Origin: Typha latifolia
Lineage: Eukaryota > Streptophyta > Magnoliopsida > Poales > Typhaceae
Length of the DNA stretch: 64,000 nt
Assembly (NCBI GenBank): GCA_019914945.1
Contig: CM034108.1
Location: 4,350,001 to 4,414,000, forward strand
Direction of reading: 5' to 3'
Shown here: positions 1-10,700 of the stretch, piece by piece
Layout: each line of letters opens with the position of its first letter
Numbering within the stretch: position 1 is the first letter of the stretch
Position numbers and translations under genes: made by a program
The notes under the pieces: model-generated
What the model saw: the letters and a program-made list of their open reading frames with translations, nothing else
Databases searched by the model: none
Told to the model about the DNA's origin: nothing

Positions 1-1543
1 TTTTTTGTGGAAAAGGTTTTCTCCTTAGCTTATATTTATCATTACTTTTATCGAAGCAAAAGTTGTATTCACATGGAAATTTGTGTGGTAGATATCGTTG
101 TTCAATTAGTGTTATTGTGGGAAAGATTTCAATGGTTTGATATATAAATGAGTGAACATAATGTTATTACAGAATTAGTCAGGAACCAAAAATGAAGTGA
201 GTTAGCAGGTAAAGAGGGAAGATAAGAGAATGGTAGAAGGGCAGTTTGATATGGCTGAAATGAATTAGGAAGAAAGTTTCCTTATGCTCAAAAAAGAGAG
301 GGTGTTTTGTGAGGTTCCTTCTCATATTTAATTTTCTCTAAAGTTTAGCATTTTCATGTCTCCCATTAAAAAGTTTTGTGGGTCTTCCAGTTAGGAGTAA
401 TATGGGTATCTTAGTGGCAGAAGTTTGGGCACAATCGGGATTCAAATACAAAAGCAGTGTGCCCCAATTTGAATAAGATTGTCTCCCTTGGGCTGGTGGC
501 TGCTTATCCCCATTAGTAGCTGACACCTAATTAGATCAGAGAAAAGTATGGTACGCATAAAAAAGTCTGAGATGCTCAAATTTTTGTAGTTTTCCTAGGA
601 GATTGTTCGTGACATAAATCTACCAAAATTCCTAGCTTTTTAAGACGTCGTTTAGAATAAGTGCAGCACTTGAATGCAGGTAGTTACATTCATTTCTTAA
701 CCTTTTATTAGGTACCTTAAAATAGTTAAAGAAAAGTTGGGTGTTTAGTTGTAAACTAGAATATGAGTGTCATTATTATCTTTAATGTGACATAAAAAAG
801 TAAAAAAAGAGAGTTCCTTTTGGAGGGTATGTAAATGGACTAAAATGCCCTTTTGTACATTAAGAATGTTAGTATGAAAATATTATTATTAATTTACTAG
901 GAAACCCTGAAGTAGTTCATTGAAACCTAACTATTACAATTTACCAGGAAACCTTGAAGTTGTTCACTGAAACTTGACTATTACAATTTACCAGGAAACC
1001 TTGAAAGAGTTCATTGAAACCTGACTATTACATACGCAAGGGTACATGCTATTACAAACTTCAAATCTATTGGGTTCAACCCTAATCTGATTAATGTGAT
1101 TAATCTAATAGTATAATTTAATCTGATTAATGTGAATTATTCTAATAAATTTACATATAGTATATATTATATTATAAATAATTATTTATATTTTTTTATA
1201 TAAAAGAAATGTTGGACCGTCTTGGCAGACACCTTCCGCCTAGGCTCTAGGTGGTGGAGTGGCTGCCCACAAGTTCCGGTTGTCTTTCAATAAACTGATT
1301 TCTATACTGCATGAAATGCAAAGACTCATCACCATATTAGGAGGTAGTATCTTCACCTCTGTATAAATAAAAGTTAATCTGCAACTTTTTAAATGAAAAT
1401 TAGAAAAAAGGATACAAAGATTCATCAGGTCTTGATTGTCCGTCGCCCTCCTTTGCCAAACTTTTGATTCTCTTGTACATGCATAAAATGCCTTACGCCA
1501 TGGTTTACAAATATAGTGACATATTGTCTTCTTTTTACCACAG
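1..1543 (+). other. intron of the MUT9-like kinase gene
   Basis: No exon is visible here. The peptide that should precede GTPYTQQS in this family is absent in all frames, so this is read as the 3' part of a long intron that begins outside the window. The sequence is AT-rich with poly-A and poly-T runs. It ends with a pyrimidine-rich stretch and CAG at 1541-1543, the acceptor for the first visible exon. A 47-bp tandem repeat is listed separately. Confidence 0.6.
891..1031. repeat. 47-bp tandem repeat, three copies
   Basis: Three head-to-tail copies at 891-937, 938-984 and 985-1031. Each begins AATTTACYAGGAAACC and ends CTATTAC. Copies differ by a few substitutions and no indels. They sit in the intron of the kinase gene. 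No coding potential is seen. Confidence 0.9.
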
Positions 1544-2600
1544 GAACTCCATATACGCAACAATCTTATAAAGTTAGTGAATCATTTCCTTTCAAGTGGA
1601 TTAACAAAAAGTGGAAAGAAGGTTTTCATGTTACATCCATGACTACTGCTGGAAGTCGATGGGGAGTAGTTATGTCAAGGAATTCTGGTTTTTCGGATCA
1701 GGTAGTATGGCAATTGTTAATATTGTGGCTCATCTTGCGACAATTTGTCATTTTATCATCCTATTTGTGGAATGTTTCTTAGTATATTTTACTTTGAATT
1801 TAAAAATTGTCAATCTTGTAGAAGAGTTTTATGGTCATTCTTTATGCTGAACCCTATATTTAGTAGCATTTCTTTTCCTTTCCTCCAGATGGGCATGTTA
1901 TTTGTTTTGTCTTACTTTACATTTTTCTTGACGGTATACTATGTATTTCTTAACCAGAGTGTACATCTATATCTTTATTATCTATAAACATTAATTCTAG
2001 TTTGAAATTCTGCTACTTATTAGTGATTAGAAGATTTTGAATGATAGAACCCTGGTTTTGTATGTATAGACTCCTTAGAAAGAGAGATAATACAGGTTGA
2101 TATGTATCAGATTACAATTTATGCCTACACAAGTTGACAAGTTTATATTTCTTGCCATTGTGCAATACATGGATGTCCCTATGATCCTCTTCTATGACTA
2201 TGAGTTACTTACAGAAGTCAACCATTACCTTAATGCAGGTTGTAGAATTAGATTTTCTTTATCCTAGTGAAGGTATCCATCGGCGATGGGAGAGTGGTTA
2301 TAGAATAACTTCCACTGCAGCTACTCCTGATCAAGCTGCATTTATATTGAGTATACCAAGAAGAAAAATGATGGATGAGACACAAGAAACTCTTCGTACA
2401 TCTGCCTTTCCAAGCAACCATGTGAAGGTATTCGTGTTTTGCTTTTCGTAAAGGATGGGTTGATGCCATCAGTGAAATTTCCTCCATGAGAACCTAATGA
2501 CTTCAAGCAAACCTAACTTGCTGTATGACATGCTTCACAGGAAAAATGGGCCAAGAATCTTTATATTGCGTCGATCTGCTATGGTCGGACCGTGTGTTGA
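1544..2600 (+). CDS. MUT9-like / HD16 (EL1) casein kinase 1-like protein, 3' end
   Basis: Partial gene: exons 1544-1701, 2239-2427 and 2541-2600 (TGA 2598-2600), giving the last ~134 residues. All junctions are GT-AG and phases agree (the first exon enters in phase 1, the others in phase 0). The peptide contains GTPYTQQSYKVSESFPF, WKEGFHVTSMTTAGSRWG, LDFLYPSEGIHRRWESGYR, RKMMDETQETLRTSAFPS and a terminal KNLYIASICYGRTVC. I recognise this as the conserved C-terminal region of plant MUT9-like kinases (Arabidopsis MLK1-4; rice EL1/HD16), Ser/Thr kinases of the CK1 clade. The kinase domain itself lies left of the window. Known members are nuclear, phosphorylate histone or flowering and gibberellin regulators, and affect flowering time. 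Which paralogue this is cannot be told from the tail. Confidence 0.88.
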
Positions 2601-4332
2601 TGCTTAATCGCATGCACATTAGGCAAGGGCGAGGTGCTGAAAGTTATCAACAACATTCAATTTTGAAGACGAGGGAAGACGAGGGGCTTGCGTATCGATC
2701 TTGCACTGCATATGTAATTGCAATTGCAGTTTAAGTTTGCCGTGTTACTTTTATATTGAACCAAGTCCCCCTCCCCCCTCCAAAAAAAGCAGCAGCATGG
2801 CCTCGCTGTTGCCCCTGTAAAGAAATACATTGAAGATATTGTGCAAGTAGACGGACCTTAGCCGTATTGTCTAGGCTATCAAATCTGAAATGCGTATACA
2901 TGTATGTTTTTCTTGCTGCTCCTTTTGGCAAGTGGAAGCTAAATTTAGGCTTCTACAATTGCGAAAGTTATAAATAAACCTGCTTCTATTTGGTTCATTT
3001 GATATTGTGCCCGAAGTATATATGCCCTTGTTTTGAAAGCTTGTCATTTTTGTACTTCTTAATTTTTAGAAACCCACATATGATTGAAAAAATTATGAAC
3101 ACCATAAAATGCTGCAGAAAAGTGAGTAATTTTCAGCTGAATGATAACAGTAGCAATGTGTGGATATGTCATTACAATTAACCCTCTTGCCATTTAATCC
3201 TGCTGTCCTCAATGTGAAACTCTCCAACTACGGAATAGTGCTAGTGGAAGTAACGGGACACTTATTTCTGAATTTTATTCACAAACTTTGGCAAGGGATT
3301 TTTATTGGATTGCAGACATTAAAGTGTTGATTTAGTGACAATAAATATTTATAACGGGGATTTAGTCACTATTCTGATGTTTGGAAAGTTTAAAAAGACC
3401 ACTGCACTAAGCGGTTCTTATGGTTCTTATTGCTGTTTTCTTAAAAGCCCTTTATCATTTACCAAAAAATATTCATTTAGCAGTTTAGTTTAATTTTTCC
3501 AGCGTAATTTTTAAATAACATCCAACATTTTCATCATTGTTTTTATTAACACCTGTTTTTGAATGTTGGTGTACATTTTATGACACTTTACTAATTAAAT
3601 TACTGGAATACCTTTGAAAAATTCTAACCTATGCCCACAATAAGCAATCCACTTTTAAGCTATTTCCCACCCTAAATCATCCTATCAGATTAAAAACCTT
3701 TCTAGATCTAATCACCCGGTCCTGATACCCTTATGTTTGAAAATGGTTGGATTAAATTAACTCAAGTGTTATATAAAAATTATAGAAAAAAAGAGAAGGT
3801 TTGAGTTACAAAATTCTTAAAAACAGTGTTAATTAAAAATAAGAAAAATGTAAATTGTTATTTGAACATTTTCACTTAGTTTTAACTCGCCTCATTTAAC
3901 ATATAAGGATATAATATAAATATACTATCTTATTCAAAGTTATAGTCCCTGACTTCCTAGGTTACATACACTCATCAATCTCATAATTAGCTCACATTGA
4001 GATTTTTTTTTTTTCATTCAATTCTCGGTGCGTGTAGCTAGCAATAGCCAAAGAGATGTGTGGCGTAGTGGCAATCTTGGAACCACACGAAGTGACCTTC
4101 GAGAAGACCTAACCACTACAAACGACAGGAGGAGGAAAGTCAACGACAACGATGTAGATTCCATCATAAATGTAACCCTAGCCCTGAAGAGTACCAATCC
4201 TGTTGGTCATGAATCTTCCTCTACTATTTCCTCCTCTTACAAGGAGGTGCTTACACGTAAGCAATCTCATTTGATTCCTCTTGTTGTGTGATTGTGTCCA
4301 TCTAGACTTTCTTTTTTTTATCTCAGAAGTGG
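2601..4332 (+). other. 3' UTR of kinase gene and spacer
   Basis: The first ~380 bp is the likely 3' UTR. AATAAA at 2973-2978 is a plausible poly(A) signal 373 bp after the stop. The rest is AT-rich spacer with no supportable gene. A short open frame near 4028-4291 lacks homology or splice context and is not called. Confidence 0.5.
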
Positions 4333-4340
4333 GTCAAGCA

Positions 4341-5703
4341 TAGGGGTGGCAATCAAGTTGGGTTACCGGGTTCGGATTAAGTCAGATTTGGGCTGAGTCA
4401 GATTCACCCTAACATGAACACTATCTGATTATTAAATGAGTCGAGTTTAATAGACACAAATACTACCCAGTTACTAAATGGGTAACACGACACAACATGT
4501 ATAACACATTCAATAAATGAGTCGTTTATACTTAATGCCTTAACACAATATGATAATAAAATAATATGACGATTAACCGAATTAATAATTTATACACTAC
4601 AAAAATATTGTGCCATGTATCAACCTTCCTATTTCAAAATACAATTAATAACATACAAAATAACATATAATGAACTCAAAAAAAAAAATTTCTTCATACA
4701 AAATGACAAAATAAATTTTAAATGGAGATCAACGATGTTCACCACTACCGGATCCATCACCAGCATTCACTGCTAGTGCCATTCACAATCATAGACCTTC
4801 GGAGTTTGGATGATCTCACCTTGTTCGCTACCTACCACCGGTGCCAAATCTAACGCCTCGGTGAACATCGCGTCATTCTAAGCGAGAGGAGTGGGGCCCT
4901 ACCACTGCTAGAGATTCGACAAGATCAAGGGTTTAATCACATGCATGCAGTGATCAAGGTAGACCCTATTGACACCGATATCGTCACCATTCTAGATCAA
5001 CTCCTTGGGGACGGCAGTGCTCTCAAGGTAGTTTCCTAAGACCTCGCATATTTGCCCCATGAGATTGAACCTTTGCCAAAATCCTTCAACGAGAAGAATT
5101 TCCTAAGACCTCGCATATTTGCCGCATGAGGTTGAACCTTTGCCAAAATCCTTCAACAAGGAGAGGCCGGGAGAACCAAAGGAATCCATCTCTCTCGCTC
5201 GGAGAAGGGAAGATGGACCCTAGGTGGGAGGAGAGGAGCTCATTGAAACCCTAGGAGCGGGTCACTAGTGGATGCACGACAAACTAAAGGAGGGAGTGGG
5301 AGATTAGATGAGGAGTTGAGAAGAGGGATAGATGGAGTTTGAGGCCAGTGTTGCGGACCATGGCTGCGAAGGAGAGGTAGGAGATGAAATCTTATGGAGG
5401 ACCTGTGGTGGGACGCGTTTGAAGATAGTTAGGGGTTTGAGTGAGTTAGAGTTAGATTTAAGCTAGATATTTAGAATATATATATATATATATATATATC
5501 GAATTGGCGAGTTGACCCGACTTGATCAAGCCCGTAACTTAAACGGGACAAATGGGTCAATATGGTTCAATGGTATAAATGCAAATACAACCTAATTATT
5601 AATTAGATTAGGCAAGCAACTCAAACTTAATTAGACTAAACCTAAATCTGATTAACTGATTAAGAGTTGGTTTATCGGATAGAGATAATTTTTACCACTC
5701 ATA
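4341..5703. mobile_element. non-autonomous hAT-like element with 8-bp target duplication
   Basis: The exact 8-bp direct repeat GTCAAGCA flanks the element (4333-4340 and 5704-5711). The termini are imperfect inverted repeats: TAGGGGTGGCAA on the left, TATGAGTGGTAA read inward from the right. An 8-bp duplication and this terminal sequence fit the hAT superfamily. No transposase frame is visible. Subterminal regions at both ends carry GGGTT/AACCC-rich words typical of such elements. The middle (about 4740-5450) is less AT-rich and looks unlike the ends, so it may be captured host sequence; I could not identify a source. It also contains a 67-bp duplication and an (AT)n run near 5479-5498. Confidence 0.78.
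5032..5165. repeat. 67-bp direct tandem duplication
   Basis: Two adjacent copies at 5032-5098 and 5099-5165, each starting TTTCCTAAGACCTCGCATAT. They differ at a few positions. They lie inside the hAT-like element and probably arose after the internal sequence was acquired. Confidence 0.85.
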
Positions 5704-5744
5704 GTCAAGCATGCGTCCCCTTACCAACTTCTTTCTTCTAATCC

Positions 5745-5940
5745 TTCTACTTGGGTGACAAGTGTCTCTGTTGCGTAGAGCTAGGCCGCCGGGCCTCCGC
5801 TTTCTGGAACATAATTCGTTGTAGGTGTGGCCACCTTGGGCACAGAAACTTCTCCAGCAAGTTTCATCTCTCCGTGTTGTCTAACATGTATGGACATGTT
5901 GAAGAATGCACGATCTATCTTTCTTCACCTCTTGCAGTCT
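5745..5940 (+). pseudogene. degenerate retroelement fragment with zinc-knuckle-like motif
   Basis: The frame reads KCLCCVELGRRASAF followed by RCRCGHLGHRNFSS. This resembles a pair of CCHC zinc knuckles seen in plant retroelement ORF1 proteins, but key Cys/His positions of the first knuckle are lost. The frame stops at about 5940 and no reverse transcriptase is recognised beside it. It is read as a decayed transposable-element fragment; the family assignment is weak. Confidence 0.3.
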
Positions 5941-7600
5941 AAAGAACTTCTTCCAAGCTCTCGCGTTTCACGGTGGTATTGACCGACAAGCTTGTAATGG
6001 TGAGTGGCATTGAGACAGCCCTTGTTCTTTACATCAAGGCCCCTCCTCATTAGAAGTTATGGAAGAAAAAAGAATGGAGATGGAAAATTTATTGTTCCAT
6101 TTCCCCTTTCGTGAACTTCTAGGAAACTGCCCTTAGGGGGTTGGTTTCACTACGAGGGGAAGACTTCATTCTCAAGCTTTAGTCGGTGAACTAGGAGGCT
6201 AACAGGATATAGCTTTCTTACTGTGTATGGATTACTCTCTTTATCCTCGCTCTTGATTGCTAGAAAAAGAAGTTGGTGAAGAAGATTATTAGTCTTTCCA
6301 GAGTAAGATCTTGGACTCGTATCATTGTTCGAGGAACGAAACAACCCAGTTTAGAGCCATCATCTCCTTCGAGGAATCTCGTGTATTCCTAAGTGAGTTT
6401 GGGCTGTTGCTAGATATTTCTCTAGGACACTAGTCGATCCAGGGCTCCATTCCCATGGCGTTTAGTCGTCCTAACGCTGAGAAGGAATGGTCGTCCCAAT
6501 GGTGCAAGGTGCTCAGGGACTCTGTAGAGAAGAAATATGAAAGGGAAGTATGCATTCAGCCATCCTATAGGGACAACCTTCATCGCTATCAGTCACCTTC
6601 AATGTGGGTGCAAGTGCTCTCATGCACATTGCGCCTAGGCTTGTATGGATTACAATCACCACCCAAGTTGATCTGCTCATCACATTGACTATTGACCCAA
6701 TCTGGGAGCTGAGGTTTGGAAGCTGGAGAGACAATCAGATATGTGAGATCTCACATGTAACATTCCTCAAGACTCCCTAACCATGATTGCCCAGCCTCCT
6801 CTTCCTGATGGCCACATCAACTGCTAACTGGGCTATGCCCATTATTTCTCCAACAAAAAAAACAAAAAAAATCCATAATGTGAGGGGTTTTTTTTTTTTG
6901 TTTTGAAAATTTCCTTGTACTGTATATCTGAAAAAGGAGAGCAAGTATATCAATGCAGGATGATCAACCACTCAAATGGCCTAACAAAATTAACTTTCCA
7001 TTCATCCAGCCTGAGAGTTTGAATCAATTCAACCACAAGCCTATATCAGGGCATTCAAGTCTCAAGATGTTGTTCCGTTTGACTTGTTGGTCCTAGAGTT
7101 GATGACTTGGATTCCAGACATTGAGATAGAAAATGAGGAGTAAAAGAACATATATGTAGTAATCTTCATGTAATCTCTCACAAAGAGAAATCGGAAAAAC
7201 TATTAATTCTCGCACAAAAATGGGAAAAAAATCCTCTTGGTGGTACTTTCTTTCATGATGATAACTGTAGAACCTACAGAAAATTCCTAGTTGTTCCTCC
7301 AGACAAAGGAAAAAGAAAAAGAAAAAGAATATGTGTATATATGTATATATATACCATGTGCTCTCATTACAACCATCTCAATTTGTTAAGTTCGTTAATT
7401 ATATCCACTATAACATTCATAAGAGAAAGTCTAATGATGCATAAGCAAACATAAGGCGCAAAGATTTGTATATCCAAGTTTCTTATTGAGAAGTAAAACA
7501 CTGCATAATAGCAGTGATCAGGAAGTATAAAAGCATTGTTCGAATTCAAGAACATTTGAGAAAGAGTTTAAAGATTCAAACAGAGATTATTCAAATAAAG
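5941..7600. other. spacer without recognisable gene
   Basis: Mixed sequence with short open frames on both strands (for example 6455-6688) that lack family resemblance or splice structure. The stretch 5941-6770 has more balanced composition than its surroundings and may be an old retroelement remnant linked to the zinc-knuckle fragment. Poly-T and poly-A runs occur near 6855-6900. Confidence 0.4.
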
Positions 7601-7700
7601 ACTATCCCATAGCCATTTTGGAACCAGAAGTAGAGGAGTCTCATCCATACATTCTGGGCATTGCGCCACTGAAGTCTTAACTTTGCCTTACTGCATTGTA

Positions 7701-10700
7701 TCACTTACCAGGGCCTTCAATATGCATGTCCATCATAGACTCTTCAAAAGCATCATGAATATGAACTTGGGATATGTAGTCTTCAGTGTTGTTCCTGCTT
7801 GCAGATGCAGGAGCATCAGTGATTTTGAGGAAGTTCTCCATTATTGTTTTGTTAACAAAGTGCAAATTTCCATAGCTAGTCCCCTCTCCAGAGTTATACA
7901 TTCGCATACCCACAAAGTCACTGCCATGACTGTGAGAACCTTGAGGATCATTCAAGCTGTAGCTCCCTAATCCAAATGTTATATCAAGGCTTGCACCTTC
8001 TCTGTGAGTGCTTGGTGGAATAGTTGAATATGTTGCTGCCACCCCTATATTCGGTATTGGAGCAGTTACAGAAGGAAGCTGCATGCGAAAAGTAGGCAGA
8101 CTTCGCTGGGTTTGGAATTCAGGAGCCATGGAAACATTTCTTACACGCATAAGTTCTCCCTGAAAGTAGTTCAATGTCACCACAAAAAGAAAATGTATAA
8201 AAAAAAATAAAAATAGAAGCAAGATGAAAGCTCACCATCTCTATTAGTAATTTGATATCTGTCTTTAGGATATTTTTAGACTAGAAATGCTTTTATTAGT
8301 GTTTGCTCGCTATTCAACTAACTTTGATTCTCTATCAACCAATAATACAAGGCCATTAATATGTGATATATATTCTCATGTGTTTTTTTTGTTTTTTATT
8401 TACTTTACTGGGTACTGGTGGTATTTTACTAGAGGTTTCTATCAATCTACCCTTGTGTGATTCCTATTGAAATCTACATACATAGAATAAGTATAGAAAA
8501 AATTGGCAATCGTTCTTGAATCAAAAGGTTTATCTTTGTCCATTTTGCTTTCAGTCGAATTCATAACTGTTTGAATTGTGTAATTTCCAATTATTGGTAT
8601 ATTTATAACTCTTTTATGACGAACCAATGAATTTTTTATAGATGGTTGGCTAATGCTCTGCTTTGGTTAAGCCTTATTTAGACATTATTGTCAAGTATTA
8701 GTTGTACCGACGGAAATCTACATTGCATGGTCACATGGTGATGTACTTGAACAAAATTTATAATTGTTAATGTATATACTCTTATCATGTACCTGAGGGA
8801 CAATATACCTCAACCATATATTTATACTCATTCTCAATGTGAATACATCAGAGTTCTTCCATTCGTCACATGGTATCAGAGCTATCACTAGGTTACCATC
8901 TTTAACCTTCTTCGTGAACTCGTAGCCGATCGATCTCTCCGGTCAACGGATCACACTCATCGACGCCGACCGTCACCGCCTTCTCTACCTCCTCCATCTC
9001 AACCCTGAAGTCGATCCCACCGACTTTGGCTTCCTTCCCACAGCAGGGGAGGAGTCGTTGGTCTGGTCGCAGACGAGGAAGGCAGAGGATCCGATCTTGA
9101 GCTCAGCGCAGAGGAGGAGTGGCGTCTCCTGGCCTTCCACGCCTCGCCGTCGTCAACTATTGCGAGCTTCATTTCCTTCGACGCCTCGCTGCCATCGATT
9201 GTCGCAAGCTCGAGTGGCAGCTCCAAGGTCTCCATCGACGCCGCCAGCGAATCCATCGACTCTGACCCCTTTCCGTCGATTCCGCCCCTTCTCTGGATCA
9301 CTATCAACGTGAATCCATCGACTCCGGCCCCTTTCCGTCGATTCTGCCCCTTCTCTGGATCACTATCAACGTGAATCCATCGACTTCAGCCCCTTTCCGT
9401 CGATTCCGCCCCTTCTCTAGATCTCTATCAACGCCGTCGACTCTTCCCTCAGGCTGGAAGCTTCTGATCGGAGAGGCTTGCCAACTCCGGCGCTTCCTCC
9501 AACTCCGGCGACGGCGATCGTTACAGGTTGGGCGCCTTTAGGACTCAACGGCAAGGTGAATCAATCCCTATCTGAGAAATAATTGATTAGATCAATTCAT
9601 CTCAATTTGTTCTTGCTCGAAGTCTGATCTAGCAAAGGGTTAATTGATTAAACTTGCTACTTGAATCAATTCATCTCAATCCTATCTGAGAAATAATTGA
9701 TTAGATCAATTCATCTCAATTTGTTCATGCTTGAAGTCTGAGCCAGCAAAGGATTAATTGATTAAACTTGCTACTCGAATATGTTGCAACTATTTTTCAA
9801 TGGCTAATTCTGATATAGTCCGTGATTATCTTCCTTCTTCCGCTGATTTTATGCTTGTAACCGCTGCTGATTGGCCATATTGGTGTGCTACAGTAGATAG
9901 TGCACTTGATATGCTCCACCAGTGGCTTTCCCTTCAACCGGGGTGGAATAGGTTCTTGATGTCACTTCTGCTAATTACTCTCGCTCAAACTACTCTCGCT
10001 CTCGTCCTCAGTGTTCTCATTGTCATAAGCCGAAACATCTGATTGAGACATGTTGGGAATTGTATCCTGAGAAACGCAAGAACCACAAACAAAAGAGTCA
10101 TCTACGTCCGATGGCATCTATGGCTACTATTGTATCTTCTTAGATGCCTTCCACCATTCCTGTCTTGCATACTGCTCCATCAGATCGTCTTCAGCAGATT
10201 GAGCAAACACTGGCGCAACAGAGTCAGCTCCTCAGTCGTCTTTTACATAATCCAGTGGCCACTACATCTGCTTCTCCAACAGATCACTCAGCCATGTCTA
10301 CTCCATCTAGTATTACTCGTGACACTTGGATTGTGGACTCTGGTGCTACTCAGCATATGACTCCAGATTCTTCTATACTTACTGTTTGCTCACCCATGTC
10401 GCATTTACCACCTCTTCAAACTGCAAATGGATCTCTTCTTCCCATTTTTCAGTCTGGATCTATTACCACTACCTCGAAGCATTCCGGTCGTCTCACTTTA
10501 CCGCATGTCTTACATGTTCCTGATCTGAGCATGAATCTTCTCTCAATTAGCAGTATTTGTGATTCTGGCTATCATGCCTTATTTACTGCGACTTCTTGTG
10601 TTGTGCAGGATCCACTTACCGGCCAAGAGATTGGAGTTGGTCGTAGAGCTGGTGGCCTTTACCACATCTCTTCTCTTCATCTACCTGTCTCACCCATTTC

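Noticed and set aside
1240..1563. 107-codon frame on the minus strand over the kinase exon
   Set aside because: It overlaps the acceptor and first exon of the kinase gene on the other strand and has no family resemblance.
4021..4291. 87-codon open frame on +
   Set aside because: Hydrophilic low-information sequence without an ATG start in good context, homology or splice signals.
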